A DNA stretch of 64,000 nt from Anaerolineae bacterium (GTDB taxonomy: Bacteria; Chloroflexota; Anaerolineae; Anaerolineales; UBA11579): contig SCUK01000005.1 in assembly GCA_004297445.1 (NCBI GenBank), positions 1-64,000 on the forward strand. Reading direction: 5' to 3'. Positions 52,270 to 61,161 of this stretch are shown piece by piece. The translations under genes and the position numbers were made by a program. How positions within the stretch are numbered: the first letter of the stretch is position 1; every line of letters begins with the position of its first letter. The notes beneath the pieces are model-generated. The model did no database searches, was not told the DNA's origin, and saw only the letters and a program-made list of their open reading frames with translations.

Positions 52270-53175
52270 TCAGCCCCCCGCCAGCCTGCGGGTCTCGCCC
52301 AGCCGTTCTTCCATCTTGCGTTCAATTTCGCCGGAGGAGCCTTCCACCGGCGTGTCCGTCACTTCGAGGCGGGTGAACTTGCCGCGCTTGCACAACGAAC
52401 GCGAGAACTCCAGCTCTTCGACGATCTTGAGCGGGTCGGTGTAGTCTGCGCCCACCGCGTCCACGCCTAGCGTGCGCTGGCGCTGCTGGCGGTACTTGAG
52501 CGAAAGGTTGGGGTCGATGTCCAGGCAGAACACGCGTCGGCGGTCCAGTTCCCACAGTATGGCCGGCGGCTGGATGTTCAGCACCACCGGGTAGTTTGCC
52601 ACTTTCCAGCCGTGGTCAGCCAGGTAGTACGCCAGCGGCGTCTTGCTGGTGCGGGAAGGGCCGACCAGCAGGATGTCGGCTTCCGGCCAGCCATCGGGGT
52701 TCTTGCCATCGTCATGCGAAAGCGTGTATTCAATCGCGTCAATGCGCTGAAAAAAATCCTTGTAGAGTTCATGATAGCGGCCCGGCGCCTGCAGCGCTGG
52801 CACGCCCAACACCCGGCTGAGGTGTTCCTGCAAAGGCCCGAGCAAATCCACCTGGGCTACGCCATGCGCGGCGCAGGCAGCCAGCAGGTGGGCGCGCATC
52901 TCGTCCACCACCAGCGTATGCACGATGACCCCGCCATCCGCGGCGGCTTTCTGGATGACCGCGTCGATCTCGCCGGGTTCTTTTACAAAGTTTTTCGTTT
53001 CAACCGGGATGTTGTGGCTTGGGAATTGCTTGAGGATGGCATGCACCATCCCCAGCCCGCTGCTGCCCTGCCCGCCGGTGACGATGTACACCGGCGCGCA
53101 GTCCGCGCCGTCGTGGCCGTCTTCAGCGAAGTGCGAGCCCATCGCGGCGCGCGGGGTGGGGAAGCGGTCGGTCAT
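52270..53175 (-). CDS. ppsR: PEP synthase regulatory protein (DUF299 kinase/pyrophosphorylase)
   Basis: 301 aa, about 30 longer than usual because of an N-terminal extension. The family fold is clear: VYIVTGGQGSSGLGM, the P-loop-like GPSRTSKTPLAYYLA (about residues 168-182) and GWKVANYPVV, then LDIDPNLSLKYRQQRQ. It switches pyruvate,water dikinase (or pyruvate phosphate dikinase) off with ADP and back on by pyrophosphorolysis. The target enzyme is not in this window. It follows a class V aminotransferase gene (18-nt gap). Confidence 0.92.
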   Translation of the reverse strand: MTDRFPTPRAAMGSHFAEDGHDGADCAPVYIVTGGQGSSGLGMVHAILKQFPSHNIPVETKNFVKEPGEIDAVIQKAAADGGVIVHTLVVDEMRAHLLAACAAHGVAQVDLLGPLQEHLSRVLGVPALQAPGRYHELYKDFFQRIDAIEYTLSHDDGKNPDGWPEADILLVGPSRTSKTPLAYYLADHGWKVANYPVVLNIQPPAILWELDRRRVFCLDIDPNLSLKYRQQRQRTLGVDAVGADYTDPLKIVEELEFSRSLCKRGKFTRLEVTDTPVEGSSGEIERKMEERLGETRRLAGG

Positions 53176-53193
53176 AATCGTCCCGCTATCGCC

Positions 53194-54672
53194 TCACGGG
53201 TGATACACGATTTCCAGGTCAACCTTGAACTCGCTCACTTCCTGCGCGGTGTGGTCCACAAACGACTCGGCGAAGTGCATGAAGCGATAGGCATCCGAGA
53301 AATTGCTGGCAATGCCGAACGAGACGCGCATCGCGCCAGTCTTCTTGCCGTCCACCACCACCAGGAAATCCTGGTACGTCATCCGTTCCTTGTCTTTGAA
53401 CAGCGGAGCAAGCTCAGCCTCGCTGATGCCCAGCGCCATCTCGCGCGCCCCGGGGTTGCAGTGGCAGCCGGTGCGCACGCTGGTGTTCGATTTGTTTGCC
53501 ATTTTCTCAATCGTATACCCGTCCATCATGGTGCCGTGCGGGCCAAAGAAGTTAAATTGCACCGTTCCGCCGCGGGTGATGGTGCGGGTGGGGCCATAGA
53601 CCTTGACCACCGGCGCGCCGTTGCTGTGTTTCAGCGTCGTCATTTGCTCCAGCAGCCAGCCGGTTAACGATTCCACCCGGGTGTGAATGGTGTCAATGCC
53701 GATGCCTTCGATGTGCTTGAGGCCAATCTCCACCGCCGGGATGTTGAGGTAATTCGGTGTGCCATCCTCAAACCCGGTTTCGCCGGGGGCCAGGTAGAAA
53801 TGCTCGCCCTGCACGGTGGAATACACCAGCGTGCCGCCGGCATACCACGGGCGGCGCAGTTTCCCCAGTTTCTCTTTGCGCGCCAGCAACGCGCCAAGGC
53901 CGGTGGGGTAGCCGAACATCTTGTAGAACGACAGGCAGATGAAGTCCGGGTGAATGGCAGACAGGTCCAGCCGGTTGGTGGGCACGAAGGCGGCGGCATC
54001 CAGCAGCACGTCCCAGCCCTGCGCTTGAGCTTTCTCAATCCAACTCAGGTCATGCTGCACACCGGAGAAATTGGATTGCGCCGGGAAGGCGAACAGGTTG
54101 TTGAGGGCGGGGTCGCGGCGCGCCAACTCGTCAGCCAGCCGCGCCTCGTCAATCCGCAGGTCGGGCGGCAGCACCGGCACATAGGTCACCTCCGCGCCGC
54201 CATGGTGGGCGTATTCGCGGATGCCGTTCACCGAGTTGTGGTTGTCATACAGCGGCAGGTAACGCGCGCCGGCGGCAAACGGGTAGGCCTCGCCCACTAG
54301 CTTGAGCGCGCCGGTGGCATTCTGGGTGAAGATACAGGCGTACTCGTCCGGGTCGGCGTTGAAATACTTCAGCACATAGGCGCGGGCAGCCTCCACCAGC
54401 TCGGTCATGTGCAGGCTGGTGGGGTTAAACGAGTGCGGGTTGCCGAAAACGTTCTCCGCCAGCAGTTTGTAGTGGGCATCCAGCTGGCTTTGGGCATACA
54501 GACCCCCGCCGGTGTAATCCAGGTAGATGTGGCCGGCGGCATCCAGCCTGGCGTAGTCGGTGCGGCGCAATTCGTCAACGCTGGCTGTGGCGGCGTAAGC
54601 GGGCGTTGCGGCCCTGAATTCTGCTTCGGCGGCGGCGAGTTGGTCAAGGGGGTAGCGGGCGGGTTTCGTCAT
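53194..54672 (-). CDS. Class V aminotransferase, cysteine desulfurase/MOCOS-like
   Basis: 492 aa, longer than SufS/IscS (about 400). PLP-enzyme features include IYLDYTGGGLYAQS, QNATGALKLV, a histidine in the DNHNSV pocket, the Schiff-base lysine in LSFYKMFGYPTG, and a possible persulfide cysteine in VRTGCHCNPGA. The sequence looks closer to the N-terminal domain of molybdenum-cofactor sulfurases than to IscS. No molybdenum gene lies nearby. It may start the three-gene minus operon with ppsR and the DUF1697 gene. Confidence 0.85.
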   Translation of the reverse strand: MTKPARYPLDQLAAAEAEFRAATPAYAATASVDELRRTDYARLDAAGHIYLDYTGGGLYAQSQLDAHYKLLAENVFGNPHSFNPTSLHMTELVEAARAYVLKYFNADPDEYACIFTQNATGALKLVGEAYPFAAGARYLPLYDNHNSVNGIREYAHHGGAEVTYVPVLPPDLRIDEARLADELARRDPALNNLFAFPAQSNFSGVQHDLSWIEKAQAQGWDVLLDAAAFVPTNRLDLSAIHPDFICLSFYKMFGYPTGLGALLARKEKLGKLRRPWYAGGTLVYSTVQGEHFYLAPGETGFEDGTPNYLNIPAVEIGLKHIEGIGIDTIHTRVESLTGWLLEQMTTLKHSNGAPVVKVYGPTRTITRGGTVQFNFFGPHGTMMDGYTIEKMANKSNTSVRTGCHCNPGAREMALGISEAELAPLFKDKERMTYQDFLVVVDGKKTGAMRVSFGIASNFSDAYRFMHFAESFVDHTAQEVSEFKVDLEIVYHP

Positions 54673-54701
54673 ACGCTCTCCTCAGGGAAACAGTGCCTTC
54701 A

Positions 54702-55067
54702 TTATAAGCGGTGCGCGGCGCGCCGCAGCACGGCGGGCACTTCATGCGGCAGCAAGCCGTCCCATTGGAACTTCTCCATTTCCACGCGGTAGTCGCGGCT
54801 TACCCGTACGCCCTCGCCGCGCAGCAGTTTGGCCTGGCGGGAACGGCTTTGCAGGGTTGCTCCCGCGCGCACCTCGCCGTTGTAGTGGATGACTCGCTGC
54901 CAGGGCACATCGGCATACGCGGGCGTATCCGGCAGGGCGCGCAGGGCATACCCCACTGCGCGTGCCGCCCGCGGGTTGTCCAGCATCCGCGCAATTGCCC
55001 CGTAGTGGGTCACTTCCCCCTCCGGAATGCAGCGCACAATGGCGTAGACCTGTTCGTAGAAGCTCAT
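54702..55067 (-). CDS. Alkyltransferase-like protein (ATL)
   Basis: 121 aa. It has the DNA-binding domain of O6-alkylguanine-DNA alkyltransferases (VTHYGAIARMLDNPRAARAVG, the arginine-finger helix), but the active-site PCHR is PWQR, so the acceptor cysteine is tryptophan. Known ATL proteins bind alkylated guanine without repairing it and hand it to nucleotide excision repair. Extra length at the C terminus is ordinary. It has a near-leaderless promoter at 55079-55106. Confidence 0.93.
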   Translation of the reverse strand: MSFYEQVYAIVRCIPEGEVTHYGAIARMLDNPRAARAVGYALRALPDTPAYADVPWQRVIHYNGEVRAGATLQSRSRQAKLLRGEGVRVSRDYRVEMEKFQWDGLLPHEVPAVLRRAAHRL

Positions 55068-55078
55068 GGTTTGAGGCT

Positions 55079-55106
55079 ATTATAGTAGTGTGAAAGATTC
55101 TGTTAA
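55079..55106 (-). promoter_or_regulatory. Promoter of the ATL gene
   Basis: On the minus strand TTAACA (55106-55101) and a perfect TATAAT (55084-55079) lie 16 bp apart. Transcription would begin about 5 nt before the ATG, leaving almost no leader. Confidence 0.65.
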
Positions 55107-55152
55107 GAACCGCGCGCTAAAATAGCCCCACTTTCGTTCAATTTGGAGGCCG

Positions 55153-55695
55153 ATGATGGCAAAAATCGAAACCGCAACGTTGGGGGGCGGGTGTTTCTGG
55201 TGTCTGGAAGCCGTGTATCAGGAAGTGAAGGGCGTGGAAAGCGTGGTGAGCGGCTATGCCGGCGGCCATGTGGTGAACCCCAGTTATGAAGAAGTGTGCG
55301 CCAAACAGACGGGCCACGCCGAAGTGGTGCAGGTGCATTACGACGCGGACATGGTGAGTTTCAGCGACTTGCTGGATGTCTTCTTCACTATCCATGACCC
55401 GACCACCCTCAACCGTCAGGGCAACGACGTCGGGCCGCAGTACCGCTCGGCGATTTTCACCCATGATGAAGACCAGATGCGCGTCGCAAAAGAAAAGATC
55501 GCCGCGCTGGAAGCCGATGGCTTGTGGCCCGGCAAGTTCACCACCGAGGTCGCCCCGCTGGACGTGTTCTACCCGGCGGAAGACTATCACCAGAATTACT
55601 TCAAGCGCAATCCCTTCCAGGGTTACTGCATGGCGGTGGTCGCCCCCAAGGTGGCGAAGTTCCGCAAATTGCACACCGAGCGGTTGCGCGCCTGA
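55153..55695 (+). CDS. msrA: Peptide methionine-S-sulfoxide reductase A
   Basis: About 180 aa, the usual size. The catalytic motif GGGCFWC is at residues about 11-17 and is followed by EAVYQEVKGVESVVSGYAGG and YHQNYFK. It reduces methionine S-sulfoxide in proteins. GGAGG lies 8-10 bases before the two adjacent ATG codons (55153, 55156). TAAAAT at 55118-55123 may be its -10. It is divergent from the ATL gene. Confidence 0.96.
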   Translation: MMAKIETATLGGGCFWCLEAVYQEVKGVESVVSGYAGGHVVNPSYEEVCAKQTGHAEVVQVHYDADMVSFSDLLDVFFTIHDPTTLNRQGNDVGPQYRSAIFTHDEDQMRVAKEKIAALEADGLWPGKFTTEVAPLDVFYPAEDYHQNYFKRNPFQGYCMAVVAPKVAKFRKLHTERLRA

Positions 55696-55748
55696 CCGCG
55701 GAGTATACTGGTTGGTAGGAATTCACCAATCTCCCGGAGGAGCTTCGC

Positions 55749-56159
55749 ATGACCCTACCCCTCGACCTCACCATGATGCTATCGCAGCCCTATGAAGAGG
55801 CAATAGAATCCGTAACCGCTGCCCTCAAAGAGCAGGGTTTTGGTGTCCTTACCCGCATTGATGTGGACAAGACGCTCAAGGAAAAGATCGGGGTAGACTT
55901 CCGGCGCTATGTCATCCTCGGGGCGTGCAACCCGCCGCTGGCGCACCGGGCGCTGACGGCTGAAGCCCGCGTGGGGCTGATGTTGCCCTGCAACGTGACC
56001 GTGGAAGAAGTTGAAGGCGGCGCGCGCGTCAATATCCTCAACCCGCGTGCGATGATGACCGCTCACCCAGACCTGGGCGGCAACGCCGAACTGGCTGCTG
56101 TGGCTGAAGACGCCTACACCCGGCTGGCGAAAGTGCAGGAAGCATTGGCCGGGGCATAA
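55749..56159 (+). CDS. DUF302-domain protein
   Basis: 136 aa. The pattern AIESVTAALKEQGFGVLTRIDVDKTLKEKIG, then ILGACNPPLAHRAL and GLMLPCNVTV (given in short parts) is typical of DUF302. The fold binds small ligands or metals by way of the cysteines in some members; the function is unknown. GGAGGAGC precedes the ATG. It lies 53 nt after msrA and ends in a terminator, so they may form one redox-stress unit. Confidence 0.9.
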   Translation: MTLPLDLTMMLSQPYEEAIESVTAALKEQGFGVLTRIDVDKTLKEKIGVDFRRYVILGACNPPLAHRALTAEARVGLMLPCNVTVEEVEGGARVNILNPRAMMTAHPDLGGNAELAAVAEDAYTRLAKVQEALAGA

Positions 56160-56184
56160 ACCTGCGAATCACACAATAAAGGGT

Positions 56185-56213
56185 GAGGGCCGGGAGTTCC
56201 GGCCCTCTTCTAT
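56185..56213 (+). terminator. Rho-independent terminator
   Basis: A 9-bp stem GAGGGCCGG with CCGGCCCTC, followed by TTCTATTT. Confidence 0.8.
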
Positions 56214-56242
56214 TTAAATGTGAATTGGCATAAGCTTCTTCT

Positions 56243-56270
56243 TTGAATTTCGGGACAATGTGGCTATGAT
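56243..56270 (+). promoter_or_regulatory. Promoter of the second giant membrane protein gene
   Basis: TTGAAT (56243-56248) and TATGAT (56265-56270) with a 16-bp spacer. The -10 covers ATG codons at 56266 and 56269, which argues for translation from the ATG at 56305. Confidence 0.55.
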
Positions 56271-56304
56271 GGAAGTACATGGTCTTGGAGAGAAGGGCGA
56301 AAAA

Positions 56305-59300
56305 ATGACGGAGCACCAAACGGGCAACGAAACTGACGCACTGGCTGGGTTGGAGTCACCCTCAGCAGAAGAACGCCAGGCGGCGATATCCGCATTATTG
56401 GAAATCTCCCCGCTGCCGGCGGAAGGCGTGGCGACGCTGGAACGCATGGCGCTGCATGACCGCAGCAAGTCCGTACAGGCCGGTGCCCGCGACGCGCTCA
56501 GCAGCCCGGCCGTGCGCGCCTGGCGAAAAGCCCAACCGGGGTTCAGCCGGCAACTGCGCGATTGGTTGTTGAATCAGATTGCCACCTGGCGCGCCGACGA
56601 ACTATTGACCGCCGAACAGGCCGAAGTCCTCACCCGCCGCTATGACTTTGACGCCGGCGCGGCTGTCCCCGCCCAGCCTTCTGCCGCCGCGGCCCCCAAA
56701 CCCCGCAAGGAGCCCAAACCCCGCCGCAGTCTCGGGGAGGTGCTGATGAGCGAAAGCACCATCAAGACCGCGCTGTACCTTGGGGCGTTCTTCGTCATCA
56801 TGGCTGCCTTCATCTTCTCCGCGCTGATTGAAATCCTGCGCATCCCCATTCTGGCTGGCACCAGCCTGTTGTTCCTGGTTGGCAGCCTGGCGTTAAAGCG
56901 GCGGCTCGGGCAGGCCAGTTTTGTGTTGTTCATCCTGTATTCGGCATTGGTGCCACTGGCGGCCGGCGCCGTTTTTGAGGCGCTGCCCTTCCTTTCGGCA
57001 TTCAGCTACCCTTTCTGGATTGGCGTGACCACCTTCCTGCTGGCGAACTGGGTTTTCGCCACGTGGTTTTACCATTCGCGTTTCTTCAGCCTGCTGGCGC
57101 TGGGCGCGTTCTTCGTGCTGCCATTTCAGGTTGGCAACTGGTTTAACCTGGAAGACGTGCTGGTGCTGAATCTGGCCGCGCTGGGCAATCTGCTCGTGCT
57201 GGGCGTGGTGGTGTTGTGGCGGCGGGTCGAGAAACTGCCGTCCTCCCGCCCGGTCTGGATAGTTACCCATTTGTGGCAGGTCGTCCTGCTGGCGGCGGGC
57301 TTCTTTATGGCGATCACTTACCTCCTGGAGGATGAACGCTGGCTGTGGGCAGAGGTCAGTTTGTGGGGACTGGCGGCGCTGTTCTACCTGTTGGCGGGGC
57401 TTGCGTTCAAGTCCAGTCTGGCCGTGTATGCAGGAGTCTTTGTCAGTCTGCTGATGCCGTGGTATGCCGCCGGCGCGCTTTTGCTCAAGTACGCGCCGTT
57501 GCTGACGGTTCTGGCCGCGTGGAGTCTCGGCTGTCTCGTCCTGGCAGAGGTCTTGCGCCGGATGAAGGTCGAATTCCTGCGCACGCTGGCGGCCGCCGTG
57601 GATTTGGGCGGTGGCCTGATGCTGGCCTTCGCCCTGCTGGCTTCCACGTTGACCAAACCGTTGGATGTGCTGTTGCTCCAGGCCATTAGCCTGTTTGTGC
57701 TGTTTGTACTGATGCTGGTACGCTCCCGCGCCCTGGTGTGGATTGGCGCACTGTTCGCCGCGTTCCTCGTCTACCGCACGCTGATGCTGGGCGTGGGACT
57801 CCCCACCGCCGCCCTGCCCCCCGGGCATGTGATGCTGGTCGCCGCAGCCGCCTATCTCGCACTGGATGTCATCGTGCGGCGCGCCCGTGCCGGGCATCCC
57901 GCCTGGCAGGTCTCGCCCACCGTCTTCGGCGGGCTTTCGGCGTTGTTCGCCGCCTTGCTGTTATTGAACGAGGTCGAGTCCGGGACGCTGTGGGCTGTGG
58001 CCGGCTATGCCGGTCTGGCGGTGGTCCTCCTGCTCTATTCGGTTCTCGTTCGCTTCCGCTGGGGTGTGCCGCTGGTCGCGGCCGCACTGGCGCTGGGTTG
58101 GGCTTCGTTGCTGGTGTATTTGGAACCTGAACGCTGGGTGCTGATAAGTTTCGTTCTGCCGGTCATCTTCCTTGCCGCGTGGTTCGTGCTGGCGCGCCGC
58201 GGGTCCGGCTGGGCGCGGCCCACGCTGGTCGGCGGGCTGGGGCTGGCTGCGCTGCTGACCCTCCTCTCCCCGCTGGAGGGGGAAGCGTTAAGCGGGCTGG
58301 TCGGTGCGGCGGGCGCGCTCCTGCTGGCCTATGGCGTGGAGGGACTGGCGGCGCGCCATTCGCCGGAAGTCGCCCTGCCGCGCAACGTGCTCTGGGGCGC
58401 GCTCGCCGCCGCGCTGGGCTGGCTGTTATTGATGTCCCTGATCTCCGGTGCGGACGAGCCGTTTGCCGCGCTGGGTGGGCTGTTGCTGCTGGCGGCGCTG
58501 AACCTGCACCTGGTGTTCCGCTATCGCTGGCCGGATGGCCTGCTGGGTGTGTGCGCGGCTTTTGCAGGCGCCTTGCACTACGCGCTCGATGGACTGGGCA
58601 TGGACGAGAAGACGTTGCCGATGGTGATTCTGGCGGGGATGTTCCTTGGCATCGGCCTGCTGCCGCGGCTGAATGGCGAGCGGCTATGGGGCGCGTACTT
58701 GCGCGCCAGCGGGCTGGTGCTCGCCGCGCTGGCCGGGCTGGTGAGCCTGGGGCTGGAATCGTGGTCGGCTGTCTTCACCCTTGCCCTCGCCGCCTTGCTG
58801 TACACGGCGGAGGCCTTCCGCCGTCGCAGCGTGAGCCTCGCCCTGCCCGCTGACCTCCTGTACCTGGCGGCGTATTTCAAAGTTCTGCTCGCCTTCCAGG
58901 TGGAAGAACCGCAGTTCTACTCGGTGGGGGCGGCCGCGCTGGGCATGCTGATGCACTACCTCCTCATCCGCACCGGCAGCGGCGCGCTGGCCTTCATTGC
59001 CGGCATGCTCTCCCAACTCATCCTGCTCGGCACAACCTACATCCAGATGGTAGACACCGGCCGGTTCGTGTTCTTCTTCATCCTGTTCTTTCAGGCGCTG
59101 GTGGTCACGGTCTACGGCCTGCTGGTGCGCTCGCGGAGTCTGGTCATCACGCCCATCGTCATCGTGGTCATAGGCGTGATAACCGTCGTATTCAGTTCCT
59201 TGCAGGGGCTGGCCGCGCTGGTCATGCTCGGCTGCACCGGCTTCCTGTTGCTGGGCCTGGCGATTCTGGCGCTGGTGCTGCGTGAACGGCTGGCCAAGGC

Positions 59301-59343
59301 CGGCCAACTGATGCGTGAGCGTATGGAGGATTGGTCGGCGTAG
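56305..59343 (+). CDS. Giant polytopic membrane protein with soluble N-terminal region
   Basis: 1012 aa from the ATG at 56305 (GAAGGG 9 bases upstream); in-frame starts at 56260-56269 overlap the promoter. A soluble, helical N-terminal segment (about residues 1-145, HEAT-like ERQAAISALLEIS) precedes 25 or more hydrophobic helices to the end. It shares its plan with the protein at 1-3827, including a helix after EEPQFYSVGAAALGM that matches SEPQWYAIPAGLYF there. No catalytic motif is seen. Function is unknown; large DUF2157-like membrane proteins are the nearest type I can suggest. Confidence 0.75.
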   Translation: MTEHQTGNETDALAGLESPSAEERQAAISALLEISPLPAEGVATLERMALHDRSKSVQAGARDALSSPAVRAWRKAQPGFSRQLRDWLLNQIATWRADELLTAEQAEVLTRRYDFDAGAAVPAQPSAAAAPKPRKEPKPRRSLGEVLMSESTIKTALYLGAFFVIMAAFIFSALIEILRIPILAGTSLLFLVGSLALKRRLGQASFVLFILYSALVPLAAGAVFEALPFLSAFSYPFWIGVTTFLLANWVFATWFYHSRFFSLLALGAFFVLPFQVGNWFNLEDVLVLNLAALGNLLVLGVVVLWRRVEKLPSSRPVWIVTHLWQVVLLAAGFFMAITYLLEDERWLWAEVSLWGLAALFYLLAGLAFKSSLAVYAGVFVSLLMPWYAAGALLLKYAPLLTVLAAWSLGCLVLAEVLRRMKVEFLRTLAAAVDLGGGLMLAFALLASTLTKPLDVLLLQAISLFVLFVLMLVRSRALVWIGALFAAFLVYRTLMLGVGLPTAALPPGHVMLVAAAAYLALDVIVRRARAGHPAWQVSPTVFGGLSALFAALLLLNEVESGTLWAVAGYAGLAVVLLLYSVLVRFRWGVPLVAAALALGWASLLVYLEPERWVLISFVLPVIFLAAWFVLARRGSGWARPTLVGGLGLAALLTLLSPLEGEALSGLVGAAGALLLAYGVEGLAARHSPEVALPRNVLWGALAAALGWLLLMSLISGADEPFAALGGLLLLAALNLHLVFRYRWPDGLLGVCAAFAGALHYALDGLGMDEKTLPMVILAGMFLGIGLLPRLNGERLWGAYLRASGLVLAALAGLVSLGLESWSAVFTLALAALLYTAEAFRRRSVSLALPADLLYLAAYFKVLLAFQVEEPQFYSVGAAALGMLMHYLLIRTGSGALAFIAGMLSQLILLGTTYIQMVDTGRFVFFFILFFQALVVTVYGLLVRSRSLVITPIVIVVIGVITVVFSSLQGLAALVMLGCTGFLLLGLAILALVLRERLAKAGQLMRERMEDWSA

Positions 59344-59360
59344 CGGCGCTTACTCCGTGG

Positions 59361-59460
59361 TTATCGCTTCCAGCGCGACGCCGGAATGGAATCCCTAGTA
59401 GGGGGTCTAGTCCGGGACATTTTGAGTGGGATTTTTCTGGAATTAGATCGGAAAAAGGGA
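59361..59460 (+). repeat. Direct repeat, left copy, flanking the FG-GAP gene
   Basis: About 100 bp similar, in the same orientation, to 61030-61132: shared blocks include CTTCCAGC/GTTTCCAGC, TGGAATCCC-AGTAGG, and GGAATTAGNNCGGAAAAAGG (59440-59459). It begins just after the stop of the giant membrane protein gene. Confidence 0.65.
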
Positions 59461-59488
59461 AGCCGTTCGAAGTCGCACTTGAAAGTAC

Positions 59489-60925
59489 TCATTCTCCAGA
59501 TTCCAGTGCGGCAATAGCCGGATTCTCGTACCACACCACTCCCAGGCCGTCTACTTCTTCTGTGATGATGATGTCCTGATCTCCATCCCCGTCTACATCG
59601 TAGAGAAGGGGGAAGTCATACTTTGCGCCTTGCGGCCCTGAAATGTCGTGCCACGTCCAAAGTGGGGCATAGGGGTTTCCAGATTGGCTTAACCAACCCA
59701 GGCCGGAGACTTCGCCGCCTGCTTTCTCCAGACTCAATATAATGTCCAAGTTGCCGTCGCAGTTCACATCCATCAGAGCCACGCCCTTAGGGGCTTTGCC
59801 GCTGGGCGCCTCCCAGTGAATCGGGTAAGTCTCCACCTCGGGCACTCCACCCCTGTTAAGTCGCCGGACGAATAACACGGTCGTCTCATTTCGAAGGGGG
59901 ATGACGAAATCCTCTATGCCGTCATTGTCAAGGTCGCCGATATCCATGAAGTTGGGCCAGGTCCCTGCCAGGTCGCCGAAGAAGGTTGAAGGCCACAATT
60001 GCTCGACCGAGTCGCCCGGATTTTCCAGCCAGCGGGGTCCTTGGTGCTCGGCATCCGAATCACGGTCGGTCACCACCAGGTCGTCCAGGCCGTCGCCGTT
60101 CACATCGAAGGGGATGAGTGACATCACCCATCCGGCGTAGTCGATCTCATGATGTTGCCAGGCTCCCAGGTCGCGCCGGTTCTCTGGTGGGGCCTCGAAC
60201 CAGGCCACTTCTCCGCGGGTTACGCGTAAGTAATCGCTCTTGCCTCCAGCGACAATATCCGGCCATTCATCGTTATTTACTCGCATCTCGACGGCGAACA
60301 TCCAGGAAACGCCCAGCGAAGCTGGCAGGAGGTCGGTCTCCCACTGTGCAGGATCAAGAAGGCCTTCTGGGTCCTGCGGCCCCCAGTGCACGTAGATAGC
60401 GAGGGTGTCGCCTTCGTGGGAGGAAATAATATCCAAAGCGCCATCCCCATCCACATCCATCGCGAACGCGTCCTCGCCGCGCGGCTCATTGCCGACCATC
60501 ACTGCAGGCCAGGGTTCGCGGACCAACTCCGTACCCGGGTGTAGGAAGAGATAGATGTCGCCGCTGCCCTCGAAGGCCACCACCAGATCATCCCAGCCAT
60601 CGCCGTTGAAGTCGCCCAGGCGCGTCCCGTCAGGGCCGCCGGCTTTCTCGATGATGCGGTGGATGAGCCAGGGCTCAGCAACGGCAGTAGGGTCCGCGAT
60701 GCATCCGGCTGCCGAGTGTTCTTCCGGAGTGGCAGAAGGAGGGACCGCGCTGGGAGTTGGTTGAGGCGTGAACGTGGATCCCGATGCCACCATCGAAGCC
60801 AAAGGGGTTGCCTCTAGTGTCAAAAGAAAAATGAACAGGCCGATCACCAGTGCCAGCAGAACTGACAGTATTAGCAGCGAGGGAGAGATAATCCGCTTTC
60901 GCGGTGAACTATTTATTTTGATCAC
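59489..60925 (-). CDS. Membrane-anchored FG-GAP/VCBS repeat protein
   Basis: 478 aa. One N-terminal helix (residues about 14-36) anchors a T/P-rich linker and an extracytoplasmic beta-propeller with FG-GAP repeats that carry calcium-binding loops: GDFNGDGWDDLVVA, DVDGDGALDII, DVNGDGLDDLVV, DLDNDGIEDFV, DVNCDGNLDII and DVDGDGDQDII. Such propellers bind proteins or sugars outside the cell; the ligand is unknown. The gene lies alone between two direct repeats of about 100 bp, as though moved in as a cassette. Confidence 0.88.
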   Translation of the reverse strand: MIKINSSPRKRIISPSLLILSVLLALVIGLFIFLLTLEATPLASMVASGSTFTPQPTPSAVPPSATPEEHSAAGCIADPTAVAEPWLIHRIIEKAGGPDGTRLGDFNGDGWDDLVVAFEGSGDIYLFLHPGTELVREPWPAVMVGNEPRGEDAFAMDVDGDGALDIISSHEGDTLAIYVHWGPQDPEGLLDPAQWETDLLPASLGVSWMFAVEMRVNNDEWPDIVAGGKSDYLRVTRGEVAWFEAPPENRRDLGAWQHHEIDYAGWVMSLIPFDVNGDGLDDLVVTDRDSDAEHQGPRWLENPGDSVEQLWPSTFFGDLAGTWPNFMDIGDLDNDGIEDFVIPLRNETTVLFVRRLNRGGVPEVETYPIHWEAPSGKAPKGVALMDVNCDGNLDIILSLEKAGGEVSGLGWLSQSGNPYAPLWTWHDISGPQGAKYDFPLLYDVDGDGDQDIIITEEVDGLGVVWYENPAIAALESGE

Positions 60926-61029
60926 GGCTAGTGAATTCCGATCAGATCATATGGGAGAATTGCCAGAACCCGGTCCAACGATACTGTAGCAGTCACGCTC
61001 TATTCACCGAACGTGGTCTTTTCAGGCAA

Positions 61030-61161
61030 TTATGTCGTTTCCAGCAATAGACCGGACTGGAATCCCGAGTAGGAAGGTTGAATCCGGCGCGGTTTGACTG
61101 GAATTTTTCCGGAATTAGCCCGGAAAAAGGGGATGATTCCGGAATTAGAGCGGAAAAAGGG
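61030..61161 (+). repeat. Direct repeat, right copy, with an extra tandem unit
   Basis: 61030-61132 matches 59361-59460. A second GGAATTAGNNCGGAAAAAGG unit follows at 61141-61160. These units create meaningless open frames on the minus strand. With the left copy they bracket the FG-GAP gene. The rest of 60926-61386 holds no gene that I can support. Confidence 0.65.
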
